A DNA stretch of 64,000 bases, taken from contig LGRX02015092.1 in assembly GCA_001247695.2 (NCBI GenBank), forward strand, positions 1 through 64,000. The letters are read 5' to 3'. A program made the translations under genes and the position numbers. Below, piece by piece: positions 10,188 through 20,715 of the stretch (the stretch's first letter is position 1; every line of letters starts with the position of its first letter). The notes under the pieces are model-generated. The model was not told where the DNA came from and searched no databases. It was given only the letters and a program-made list of their open reading frames with translations. This DNA comes from Cymbomonas tetramitiformis (Eukaryota > Chlorophyta > Pyramimonadophyceae > Pyramimonadales > Pyramimonadaceae).

Positions 10188-10325
10188 TTTCTTACGGGAT
10201 CGATCCTGGAACGCTCCAGGTACGGGAACGATCCTGGAACGCTCCAGGTACGGGAACGATCTTGGAACGCTCCAGGTACAGGAACGATCCTGGAACGCTC
10301 CAAGTACTGGAACGATCCTGAATCG
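10188..10325. repeat. 28-bp hairpin-forming tandem repeat
   Basis: Four to five copies of a 28-bp unit each contain the palindrome CCTGGAACGCTCCAGG. Flanking DNA (10136-10190) is rich in GATC/GGATC palindromes. Similar GGAACGGGATCG-like sequence recurs near 15150-15330 and 63905-63970, hinting at a dispersed family. Confidence 0.85.
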
Positions 10326-10389
10326 ATGGGGGGACACTCATGATAAGTCCAAGGGTCGGTTCAAGCATTCAAGGCAAGTACCATGAACC

Positions 10390-11460
10390 GCACATTAAAA
10401 AAAGGTAGACTTTCACAAGGCTAGAAAGCAGGAGGCAAATTCAAAAAAAGAAAATCAACAAATCCACAAAAATAGATACACCTTTGAGTACACAAGCTAC
10501 TTCATTTGCATATGTTCACACGGTCTCCACTAAGATGGTATCACTGGCTATTATACTCTTCTTCTTTCTCATCTATACTTCCCACTCCTATAGCGTTTTG
10601 GTGTTGGGGTATTTTTTGTCAAAGTTGCAGGCCACTTGGTTGGTTGCGCAAGCTTCACACGCGAGTGTGTCATATTCCATCTTTTAACTTGGGTAAAAAT
10701 TCTTGAATACTCCTTGCTCAAGGTGTTTGGCACCTCTGTCTGCACATGCGATAGTGCCACAGTGAGTAGCAGTTGAAAAGAACTTATGCGCAAAAAACAA
10801 CTAAGGGTAAATAAGTACTTACCACAGCTTGTGACTTCGTGCACGAGTTCTCATTTATCTCATACTCGACGGCCCCGTCTTTCAAGCTTGGGCCACTGGC
10901 CATCTGGCTTCTAGAGTTTTTTTTTCCCTTTTCTTCTATTGCTCGTGCTGATTTTTTTGTCTTATTATCCGCATTTTCTTTTCTTTTTTGGGAAGGTGAT
11001 GCTTGCTTGTTGGTCTCCGAGTAGCGCACGAGTGGCCATCCTGAGGAACGAATCGTAGTATAGCTCAACACACATAAGCTGACATGCTGAGCTCAGCCGA
11101 GAAGCAAAGCAAAGCAAACAGCAAAGTTGGGCAAAGCCGAGTCGAGTTGAGCAGAGCTTAGTTGAGTCGCATCAAGTCTGTGGATGATGTGAAAGTAGTC
11201 GAGGTGGCCTCCTTGAAGGCGTCTACAGTTTCCTCAAACGTAAGCGATTCCCCCTTCCCTACTCTTTTATGCAGGATGCCCTTTGTGTGTGACAAGTGTA
11301 TGCCCTTAGTAGAGGCAATAAAACTGATAGAGATATGTATGTGTATCTGGTTGCCCGCAGAAATAGATGCGAGCAGGTATGTTTGGGCAATAAGCACAGA
11401 GGGCCTTTGGCTGTGGCATAAAGCACATGGCATAGAATATGTAATAGAAAACATGGAATA
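10390..11460. other. No convincing gene
   Basis: AT-rich DNA with short competing frames on both strands. Pyrimidine-rich tracts (10915-10990) could be intronic. Nothing here supports a specific call. Confidence 0.4.
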
Positions 11461-11463
11461 AGA

Positions 11464-12100
11464 TATGTGTATGTCTGTGTGGGTGTGCTATGCTTATGCT
11501 AGGATATATGTGTATCTCATGTGTGCTGTGCCTATGCTAGAATATGTGGAATATGTGTGTGCCCGTTGTGTTATGCCTATGCTAGGATATGTGTGTATCT
11601 CGTGTGTGTGCTATGCGTATGCCAGGATATGTATGTAGCCTGTCGAGTGTTATGTCTTTGCTAGGATATATGTGTATCTATGTGCGAGTGTTATGCCTGT
11701 GGCTAGGATAGTGTATCTCCTGGGCGTGTGTTATGCCCGTGGTAGGATAGGTGTGTATGTTTGCGTGTGTGCTATGGTTGTGCTATGTATGATATGTGTA
11801 TTTGTGTTTGTGCGCTATGGCGGAATATGTGTGTATCTCTCGTGTACGAGTGTTAGTGGATATGTGTGTATCTCAACATGTTATGCCCGTGCTAGGATAT
11901 GTGTGTATCTTTGTGTGCGTGTGATATGCCCGTGCTAGGATATTTGTGTATCTCTTTGCGTGTGCTATGCTTGTGCTAGAATATGTGTGTGCCTGTTGTG
12001 TTATGCCTATGCTAGGATATATATGTGTGTATCTGTGTGCGTGTGCTATGCGTATGCCAAGATATGTGTGTATCTGTTTGTGCGTGTGTTATGCCTCTGC
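11464..12100. repeat. Degenerate minisatellite of about 40-50 bp units
   Basis: Copies of a unit centred on TATGCCTATGCTAGGATATG followed by TGTGTATCT recur about 14 times with many substitutions and length changes. The T/G-rich strand bias gives artificial Tyr/Val/Cys-rich frames, which I do not treat as genes. Confidence 0.9.
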
Positions 12101-12214
12101 TGCCTCTTCCTGGCCTCTCGATGACAGGTGTCACTCAAGTCTCACCTTGAGTAAATGACAGATGATATGACTGTACATGTCATAGTCGACCGTACTGACG
12201 ACTGTCTGTCATTA

Positions 12215-12305
12215 TGATATATGACATGGCACGACATGACATGACATGACATGGTATGACATATCTGACAGGTATGGCATGTATGACATGTATGACATGT
12301 ATGCC
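12215..12305. repeat. TGACA-type microsatellite
   Basis: ACATG and TGACA motifs alternate through this interval, with related TCATG/TGACA sequence from 12120. It is low-complexity DNA. Confidence 0.8.
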
Positions 12306-12837
12306 ACATGCGTCATCGGTCATAACCCTGACACAAACCCAAGATGCGATACATTACAACAAGGCCAATACCTTGTTGCTCGCGGATCAAGGGCGCTTCA
12401 AACAAACCCACAGACCAAGGGTGCAGGCGCCTTCTTCTACAAGAGTAAACAGCGTGACCACAATGGTTCCTTCAATGGCGCAGTCACCAATGTGTGGCCA
12501 AGGGAGTTCGTTTTTGCAACGCCACAAAGGAGGTGTAATATTTTGATACCTATGCTAAATAAAAGAATTCTCACAGGGTTGCAGGATTTGCACCGACCAA
12601 ATAAAATATGCAAACAGCTTATATGAAAACCGAGCTTGCACTTGTCAAATGCAATATGAAAACAGTTCACTTGAATAGTTGTTAATATTGGTAATATAAT
12701 ACTAAAACTCAATAGCTAAAATAAGTCTATACAATAAAACAAAATACTTTGATAAAAAGAAAATCAAAGAAAAATAAAATAAACCACCACTCTAAGTGGG
12801 GTAGGATTTTACCTAAAGGGAATCCGGCCCAGTTCGC

Positions 12838-13185
12838 CTAACTATTACCCAGCAGTTCAATCGCAACGGTTCCACAGCGAGCTGGTTCAGGCACAAAGGT
12901 GAGTCTCATTTCTTTAGTTCTGGAGCAACTTTGCAGAACTGCGTAGACGTAGTTCAAGCTACTAGGGCTACCTCGGCAAGGATATCGCAATTGCTCTTCA
13001 GATATTGAAAAAGCAGTGCTTTGGGTACTCAATAAAAATAACTCTGTTGTAGCTGTCGAGTTTATGCTATGAATGTTTATGGATGTAGTATGAAGAACAT
13101 GCGTTTCAGGGAGTACTAACTTGAGCTTCTGAACTTCAACAGAGAAGCATTTTGGATGACCAAGAAGCGGAGACTCGACAGACAG
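12838..13185 (-). CDS. Hypothetical protein exon, possibly extracellular
   Basis: A minus-strand frame of about 115 codons is open from about 13185 to a stop at 12838. It reads PLLGHPKCFSVEVQKLKLVL, ETHVLHTTSINIHSINSTAT, SISEEQLRYPCRGSPSSLNY, LQSCSRTKEMRLTFVPEPA and ends VAIELLGNS. It lacks a start, so it would be a 3' exon. Four spaced Cys and NST/NYV-like motifs would suit a secreted or luminal domain. A membrane-segment exon lies upstream on the same strand (13878-14083), so both may belong to one membrane-protein gene. No family is recognised. Confidence 0.35.
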   Translation of the reverse strand: MSVESPLLGHPKCFSVEVQKLKLVLPETHVLHTTSINIHSINSTATTELFLLSTQSTAFSISEEQLRYPCRGSPSSLNYVYAVLQSCSRTKEMRLTFVPEPARCGTVAIELLGNS

Positions 13186-13554
13186 AGGAGCGCCATTTCA
13201 ATATGCGATGTACTCTCCAATAGTATGCATTCGCGCTTTCAGAATTTCAATCGCTTAAAGAAATGCCCTGTTACAATACCATACCATAGAACGATAGAAG
13301 AGATGTTTATTTTGTCACTCGAGCAAGAAGTTGGTTGTTCCCTTCAACAGGTTATGACAGAGAGAACTCATAAAACCGTAGAGCGCTACCAAAAGCTTCA
13401 AGCCCTGCAGGATGCTCTCGCAGCTCTGGTAAACTTCACTTGGTCATATGGCTATGCGAGGCGCAGCCGGGGCACAATGCACACGATTCTCCGTCTGCCT
13501 ATTACAAACTATTATGGTACCTTGTACATAGGGCGTGCCTTGACTAGACGTTAG
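13156..13554 (+). CDS. Hypothetical ORF, 132 aa, overlapping the minus exon
   Basis: An ATG at 13156 opens 132 codons with a helical middle (IEEMFILSLEQEVGC, then VERYQKLQALQDALAALVNF). A possible donor (CTG followed by GTAAAC) at about 13430 would end an exon before the less protein-like tail. It overlaps the minus-strand exon 12838-13185 by about 30 bases, so at most one boundary is right. No family is recognised. Confidence 0.3.
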   Translation: MTKKRRLDRQRSAISICDVLSNSMHSRFQNFNRLKKCPVTIPYHRTIEEMFILSLEQEVGCSLQQVMTERTHKTVERYQKLQALQDALAALVNFTWSYGYARRSRGTMHTILRLPITNYYGTLYIGRALTRR

Positions 13555-13877
13555 TACCCCTGAACATTTTTTCTGTTGAACATTTTTTTCTGTCGAACAT
13601 TCGCACAGGAGGCTATGCCGCGCCGTGGCTTCACGTACCTGACCGCGCATTTTCGTTTGAAACCGGCTGACTCGAACGGAGGGAAGGGGGAAGGAGGGAA
13701 GCGAGAGATTTCTTGTAAACGTGAGAAAGTAGCTTTCCGGCGGAGCGCTAGGCATGCATTCCATCCAACTGCTTTTGCGTTTAGATGGGAGATATTGCAG
13801 CGTTTTTCATTTGACGGGGAAATGTTTTCTTGCGAACTAAGCAGGAGTTTCAGGAGGTGGAAAATCACCGTCAAACT

Positions 13878-14083
13878 TTAGATTGTGTGCGGAGGGAGCA
13901 GCCTCCAGCAGAGCGGCAACACAATCACGCAGGCTAGCACCGAGAAGCGGTGAGAGATACGTACCACCTCTGGGTTATTTTGAATGTTACTTTGCTGCGA
14001 GATGACCCCCCACGCTTGGCAGTCTTGAGATTCCTGTACCCGGCGGTACCACCAGGCAGCCATTAGCACAACAGTCGCAATAA
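13878..14083 (-). CDS. Exon with a transmembrane segment
   Basis: On the minus strand a strong acceptor (TCTTTTGCAG, exon from 14083) leads into IATVVLMAAWWYRRVQESQD, a hydrophobic helix followed by a basic stop-transfer. The frame either meets a GTACGT donor near 13964 or runs on through a second hydrophobic stretch (VLACVIVLPLCW) to a stop at 13878. It may join the exon at 12838-13185. The protein family is unknown. Confidence 0.35.
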
Positions 14084-14115
14084 CTGCAAAAGACTTGCTA
14101 CGGAAAGCAACATAC

Positions 14116-14252
14116 CTTAGATTCCCAGTGTTTCCACACCACCAGAGCCCAAAAGCAATTGGGGTGGTAACTGGGATCGGCGCGTCGGATATCTATATCC
14201 CGCCTCCTCGCCAAGAGCCATGGGGCGGTTGTTATGCAATTTTGAGTTGCGA
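14116..14252 (-). CDS. Possible exon upstream of the membrane segment
   Basis: The minus strand reads ITTAPWLLARRRDIDIRRA and DPSYHPNCFWALVVWKHWES up to an AAG/GTATGT donor at 14116/14115, with an AG acceptor near 14252. If spliced straight to 14083, the intron would be only 32 nt and the phase does not fit, so the border or the frame is uncertain. Confidence 0.25.
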
Positions 14253-14596
14253 CACTGGAACCTAGACTGGGCCTGTTTAGAAGCTAAAAAGGCCCAGTTT
14301 TTCACAATCCAGTAAAAACGTGCAAACAGGCACACACACCTGTAAAATTCTATCGAAGAATTCAATTCGAAAGCGCATTTTTCGAACTAGCTAGCCTAAA
14401 GGCAGAGAACGCACACAAAACAAGTACTTAAAAATCACTTAAACATTACGTAACATGGGAGCTCCTAGCCCCACATCAAATGTCGAGCGTCCCTATACCA
14501 ACTCACCTGCCCTTCAGGATATCACTATGATTCAAGGTGCACCGGTAGATCCAGCTTTCCGATCTTACTAAAAGGTTGTGAGCGCACCTGGCGGGA

Positions 14597-14681
14597 ATGA
14601 TGTCCGCTCATTCCGTGTGTGACCAACGGCCACAGACCATTTTCGAAAACGTGCTCATGGACTTCATTAGCGAATACACTG
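14597..14681 (+). CDS. Possible exon with GTAAGT donor
   Basis: The plus strand reads MMSAHSVCDQRPQTIFENV then LMDFISEYT to a consensus GTAAGT donor at about 14682. The opposite strand can also be read as an exon with a CTTACAG acceptor here, so strand is unresolved. No gene is seen from 14820 to about 15900. Confidence 0.2.
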
Positions 14682-16084
14682 TAAGTGAATTACGAAAGGA
14701 AAATAGGTGCCCCGCAGGATCTACTCTCAAAATTTCGCACGAAAATTATGGGGTACAAATCATAGGTTTGGGCAAGCGACAAAATGCGTGGGTGTGTGGG
14801 TTACGTAAACACCAATGAAACGCATCTTGCTTGCGGCGACCACGCAATGACCAACCACCTGCGGAAAATATACGGTAAACAAAAATATCAGAAACTATTT
14901 TATACTAGCAACGCAATGCAATCAAATTATTTAGGCTGATCTAATCAGAGTTTGCAGTATGGTTTTCGGCTCACGTGCTTTCAAACTACGGAGACGCACG
15001 TAAGTGGGAAGTCAAGAGCTCACGATAATGTGTATCAATGTCCATCAAGGTGAGGTCGCCATGGCGCAGTCCGAGCGTATGCGCCAGTGACATTTCTGCT
15101 GATGTCATCGATCACTGGAACGCGACGAAACGGTGCAGTGCGTTCGGGATTTCCGATGATGGTTACGATCCAAAGCGAAACGAGAACGCGGATCGCGGAT
15201 CATCACCATCGTTATGAGCACGCTCTCAGGCGATTCAGGAACGGGGATCGCAAAATGTCGTATGCAGAACACGATCGCTCCGGAACGGGGGGGAAGGGGA
15301 ACAGTCGATTACGCGTTCGGAACGCGATGGCGTTTTCCAGATGCAAAAAGTTAATCTAAAATAAACCCCGAGCCCTCCCTAAGAGCACAGTGGGATTCCG
15401 AATTTCTTATTGGCAGCTTCGCTTTACTTCACTCGTCTTGATCCACCTGGCATGGGGGTAAGCCCCTGTAGGTTAACTTATCAATTTTTCATTAAGCTGT
15501 TTGCCGTGTAGCAATTTAATCTTCGGGTCACTAGTGTCAGTAACTAGGGCACCGTATATTAGGTGGTCTGGTGTGTACACGGTGCCACCTCGTATGAGGT
15601 GGTGTGCTAGACTCTGCCTATCCAGATGTCACACTATGCCAGCCATATATGACAGATCTGGCAAGTCCTACTCGTGACACCGTGTTTCAACACACACACA
15701 CACCTATATTCTTCAATTATGTGAATACACTATATCTTTAGCTTTTCCGAAACGTCTCGACCGACCGATTCTGTCAAAGACTTTCGTAGGGGCGCATGGC
15801 CACCTCACGTTGGGGGAAGTGTATGGGAGAGCGGGTCATCGCGCGGAGGAGTTTTTGCCACGAGATATTAAACTCCCCGGACATGGGGTGCTTGTCATAC
15901 ACATCGTGCCTTGCGATATGACACACCCGGGCTTTATTTCTTCGGGGCGGTGATCATGGAGGCGGCAGGCCCGGATCGAGCGGGAGTTATCGATATCACG
16001 GCTGCTTTGGAGCAAGACGAAGAGATACCACGGAAAGTTGTGGGACAATCCTACTTCTCGGACACTGGCATTATGACAAGTCGC

Positions 16085-16600
16085 ATGGACCTGTTCTTTT
16101 TTGGATGAGGTGCGCATGGCTACAGACGGGGTTACGATCCATGCACGGGCGAGGTGGGCAGTGCAGTGGTCACAGATCATGGGACGTATAATTTATGAGC
16201 TCATCCACGCCAGGGGAGAAAACGATAGCACGGGCAGCGGCATATGGGATGGTGTCAGCACTGCTGCTACAAAAACCGGACAAGGATTTGGTCATAATAT
16301 ATACCGACGTGCAAAATACCATAGATAACATCCGCAAGATGCAAGCGACAACTGGGTGGACCCTAGACTTTGGAGGAGCATGGATGGGTGCTTTCTGTAC
16401 AAACTGGCTGCTGAATTGCTGAGCAAAAGGGACCGCATGGGGACTACGACAGACTTGGTACGCTCATGTGAAACACAACACACCATGCGCAATGAACGCC
16501 CAAGCGTTCTGAATTCAAGAGCCGATGAACATGGCAAATTGGCTAGAAGCGGGCTGTGCATCTTCCGAGAACCATATATTCTTTTGTCCAAATACTACGC
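16085..16600 (+). pseudogene. Decayed RNase H domain of a retroelement
   Basis: The pieces appear in the expected order but in shifting frames: ATDG and then GYDPCTGEVGSAVVTDHGTY (first strands, first catalytic Asp), AAYGMVSALLLQKPDKD and VIIYTDVQNTIDNIRKMQ (TDxQ-type Asp), then LVRSCETQHTM and NSRADEHGKLARSG (the NxxADxxA-type final Asp). The Glu usually found between the first two Asp is not seen. Frameshifts near 16110 and 16340 and later stops show decay. An associated open frame runs on to 16826. RNase H of this type occurs in LINE and LTR elements; which one is unclear. Confidence 0.5.
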
Positions 16601-16826
16601 AGTAGTAGCAGGGGGCGGACTTGACGGCCCCATCGTCCGTACGGACTACCGGTACATGCATTCAAGATGGTACCGCGATTGGGACGAGCATCGTATGCAG
16701 GTCGCTTGGAGACAAGCCGGAGACGCGAATTATATCAGCTTTCTAAATAAAGCTCAAATTTGGAGGGAGGCCCCTGCGACAAATGGGGCAATTGGGGATA
16801 AAGGTAAGATTTTTGCGGGAAAATAA
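16356..16826 (+). pseudogene. Open frame downstream of the RNase H remnant
   Basis: A 156-codon frame covers the RNase H C-terminal part (to about 16545) and continues with ARSGLCIFREPYILLSKYYA, DYRYMHSRWYRDWDEHRMQV and DANYISFLNKAQIWREAPAT. Past 16826 the plus strand keeps protein-like stretches in broken frames to about 17320. It is probably the C-terminal end of the same retroelement polyprotein. Confidence 0.4.
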
Positions 16827-17559
16827 GGTGTTGGTAGTCTGCCGATACCGAGAAACATCCAGGTAACAAACGATAAATATGTCCCGGACTTATACCCAGG
16901 GTACTTCTGCTCTCTCCACCCGACAGATGAATCGATCGCGAATGAGCTCCACATTCTTTTGTAAATGCTTAGCCACTGCGGGGGTTCGGGAAACCGGACT
17001 AGAGGAGTCGTTGGGAAGGATTCAACAAGTGTTGCCTGATAAGGGTACTAAATGACTAGGGAAGTTTTGCGACGCGTGCTACTCCCGGTCCATCGGGAGG
17101 ACTTCTTGTACGGACGTACTCCGAAAAAACTGCGAGAATGGGTGGAGGAGGAACACGGAAGGCGGGTGGCGGAGAAGCTTGGCCGGAAATTGAGGCCGCC
17201 GTGGGTTACATGTTTTTTCTTTAGCGTATGGTGCCAGTGTTATAAGAAAAACATGGCAGAAGGGGAACACGAGTTCGCGAGCCGAACATCCAAAATCAAT
17301 ATGGGATCTGCGCAGGTGACTTGAGGAGATACGGGAAAAGCGGTGGGACAGGACCGTATGGCGGAGCCGGAAGAGGGACGATCGGCGGAGAGGCGGGAGG
17401 GAGTTTGGGATCGATTGGAGTCGAATCTGGAGGGGAACATGGGGGGAGACGTAACCGGTTACCTAGTACGGCAGGTGTAAGTGGGGAATACGAACATGGC
17501 AACCGAATCTCGAACCGCACACTACCGCCTCGTATCCACATGTAAACTGATTGACAGGC

Positions 17560-18620
17560 CTGTACTATCGGGGAACTGACTTATTTTGAACGTTTTCAAA
17601 TATCATTGTAGATCCTCAGTGCCGCTAAGCACCTGTGAAAACCGCACAAGATCATAGAAACATAGGTTCTTGATAGTCGTTACCTACTAGCAGCGATTCA
17701 TGGATGCATCCGGAGCACCACCTCTTCTTGGACGTCCCACCTTCACCCCCATTTTTCAGAGGACACCCGTCAGCTCTGGTGTTGCCATAGGCTTAAGTCA
17801 GCCTTTGGTGTGCTTGAGGGGGATGCGAGTGGGGGGTGACGGTTGACGGGAGGGGCGTGGGGCAGGGGGTGCCGACCATCATGAGCGCGGGAGGTTACCG
17901 ATTTGGCGCAGTATTTGTCTCGACAAGTGGGATAGGACTGGTCGTCATGACGGCTGTTGTAGACTTAGATTAACCGGATTCTCCATTTATGTGCTAGCCG
18001 GGGCAACTTTTGGGATAGGGACTGCCATTGACCTTGCATGGTAGCCGGGGGCGATTTGGCTCATCGGGGTAAATTAATTTAAGTCATCATGTCATCCCAT
18101 CTTGCTATGCCATCATGTCACATCATCATGTAATTTTGTCATAATGGCATCATGCCATTTTGGCATCATGTCATGACATGTCATGACATTACATCATGTC
18201 ATCATGCCATAATGTTAGCATGCCATCATGCAAACGGTCATCAAATATCATCGAGCGATCATCGAATGTCATCGATCGATTAGTACCTCACTTACGTATG
18301 CCATTTATCATGTGTCGATTATGGGGTATCATCGAGCGGTCATCGAATGTCACTGATGGGACATAGCCTAGGGCACGCCGCACTCATCGTGATCTTCGCT
18401 CGTTCAGTGTAACGTGTTACATATGAGGGGGTGCACCTCAACCCTGCCGTTCTAGGTATGGTAATATTTGTGGTGAACTCGTGAAAACACAGCTTTTTTT
18501 CGAATCACAATTATCGAAAACCATGCATAGAGAATAGGGGGAGCCATTTCGCGAAGGTTGATCTTCAATGGGTATTTTTTCACCCAAAAAAATCAAGGTG
18601 CTCAAAATATCATTGCAGGG
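17560..18620. other. Non-coding DNA with degenerate CAT-rich repeats
   Basis: From 18075 to 18370 ATCATGTCAT-type motifs and TCATCGA motifs repeat irregularly. The remainder has no convincing frame on either strand. Confidence 0.5.
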
Positions 18621-18623
18621 CTG

Positions 18624-19141
18624 CTACATCGGCTGCATTAGGCGACCATCGTACCCAAAAACTGCAGCTGGGACTTGGCGAAGCGAGTACCCTGACTGAA
18701 AAATCTCCCAAACGCCATATAAATGGTCGATACTTTTGTCTAAGATGTTAACACTTGATTCCCCGACCCACTCGACTATACCGACACGTTCAACTAGTTT
18801 CTCCACCTTAGAACTTTTTTGCCATAAAAAACAAATCCCCCAATTTTGGGTAACCCTTTATATGACAAAACTAGCCGAAAAGCCTAAGCATTGCACATTT
18901 TCCACGATTTGGAATATGACAAAAAATAAAAGTTCTTGGGCAATCTTAGGACCCTGTATTTCTTCTTTTGTGGCTTCCAAGAGACCACGACCCAATGGTT
19001 AGAGGCTCGCACTGATTCTACCCGATATGCAACAAATGCATATTTTACGAGTAAATAAATGGGGGATGAATGGAAATTTCCCATTCCCAATTTGCCATTG
19101 CCATCATATCTGAGTCGCGGATACAATTGCATGTCCGACAC
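18624..19141 (-). pseudogene. Unclassified coding remnant
   Basis: On the minus strand two frames read VVVSWKPQKKKYRVLRLPKN with FYFLSYSKSWKMCNA, then (after stops) GIVEWVGESSVNILDKSIDH and LYGVWEIFQSGYSLRQVPAA. The composition is protein-like, and the interruptions suggest a decayed mobile-element gene. No family is recognised. Nothing convincing is seen in 19150-19970. Confidence 0.25.
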
Positions 19142-19984
19142 CTACTTAAAAGTCGTTGGAATGAAAGACACGGATGCCTGAATTAAACCACCTAGGTAGA
19201 CAAGCGGTTTGCTGCCGCCTTTAGATTGTGGCCGAAGCCATGGCCGTATTATTTGCGATAGTGCAAAATACAAAGTGGCAAATCCCAAGTTACCAAGAAC
19301 GCATTAACTGAGTGTGTGGGACCCTCTGCTCTCATGTGGCTCGAGGCAACGTCCGGTTGAACAATAATGCCAGGCAATCAGCTAGTAACTCCCCTGATAT
19401 TCCTTCAGTGTTGCCTTCCTCCTCTTAAACTAAGAACATCTTACTATAGCATATCCAATCCGCAAACAGACTCTATCCAGAGGGTTCACATGAGCCAATA
19501 CTCACTTATGAGTGGCAAGGACCAACCTCAGGATCAATTCCTATGTGTATGTTTTCAGTTTTCCCCAAAAATAAATGGGAACACAATCACATTCCACAAC
19601 CAACATACATAAGCGGCCGCTGACCGCATTAAAAAAATATCTCTTTTCTCCACATGAAAAGGTAGCTCTGCTTTCCTTATCAATCTGAAGATGACAACCA
19701 TCACTTGCCTTCATTCTTTCGTTACTTCTGTCTGCCCTCGATTACCTTTCCAACTATAGAGCTTCCTGGTGATACCATCCCCGCCATCCCCGCCCGCTGT
19801 AAAAAGCCAGGTGGAATAGCATCTGCGGTCCTGTCCCGCAGCCCTGTCTGATCTACGCTTCTCTGAGATATTTACCACAGCAATGCAATACACTAAGGTA
19901 TCCTGTGATTGAGCTGAATAGCTTGACTGCGCATGCCCCAGGTGAAAAGGTGCGCAGCAAGTCCAGAGCACTTTTCCTAGTCTG

Positions 19985-20715
19985 AATGCCTGCGGGATGC
20001 GGTCCCTAGTCCCGAGTGCTGCACAGGGCAGGCCTCTCCATGCCTCAAGGCCTGCGGGATGCGGTCCCTAGTCCCGAGAGCTGCACAGGGCAGGCCTCTC
20101 CATGCCTCAGGGCCTGCGGGATGCGGTCCCTAGTCCCGAGTGCTGCACAGGGCAGGCCTCTCCATGCCTCAAGGCCTGCGGGATGCGGTCCCTAGTCCCG
20201 AGAGCTGCACAGGGCAGGCCTCTCCATGCCTCAGGTCTGGATGCGGTCCCTAGTCCCGAGTGCTGCACAGGGCAGGCCTCCATGCCTCAGGGCCTGCGGA
20301 TGCGGTCCCAGTCCCTGCAGCAGGGCAGGCTCTCCATGCCTCAGGGGCCTGCGGGATGCGGTCCCTAGTCCCGAGTGCTGCACGGGGCAGGCCCTCCATG
20401 CCTCAGGGCCTGCGGGATGCGGTCCCTAGTCCCGAGCGCTGCACAGGGCAGGCCTCTCCATGCCTCAGGGCCTGCGGGATGCGGTCCCTAGTCCCGAGTG
20501 CTGCACGGGGCAGGCCTCTCCATGCCTCAGGGCCTGCGGGATGCGGTCCCTAGTCCCGAGCGCTGCACAGGGCAGGCCTCTCCATGCCTCAGGGCCTGCG
20601 GGATGCGGTCCCTAGTCCCGAGTGCTGCACGGGGCAGGCCTCTCCATGCCTCAGGGCCTGCAAAATGCGGTCCCTAGTCCCGAGAGCTGCACAGGGCAGG
20701 CCTCTCCATCCCTCA
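19985..20715. repeat. 62-bp GC-rich minisatellite at the VPS9 gene 3' end
   Basis: About 12 copies of a 62-bp unit beginning GGCCTGCGGGATGCGG are arranged head to tail with few differences and some internal deletions (20230-20340). The right edge overlaps the last coding exon of the minus-strand VPS9 gene: the stop codon (20651-20653) and the last 20 or so codons lie in repeat sequence. The rest would be 3' UTR or downstream DNA. Confidence 0.95.

Noticed and set aside
11672..12158. Cys/Tyr/Val-rich plus-strand frames
   Set aside because: They come from the T/G-biased degenerate minisatellite and change phase between copies.
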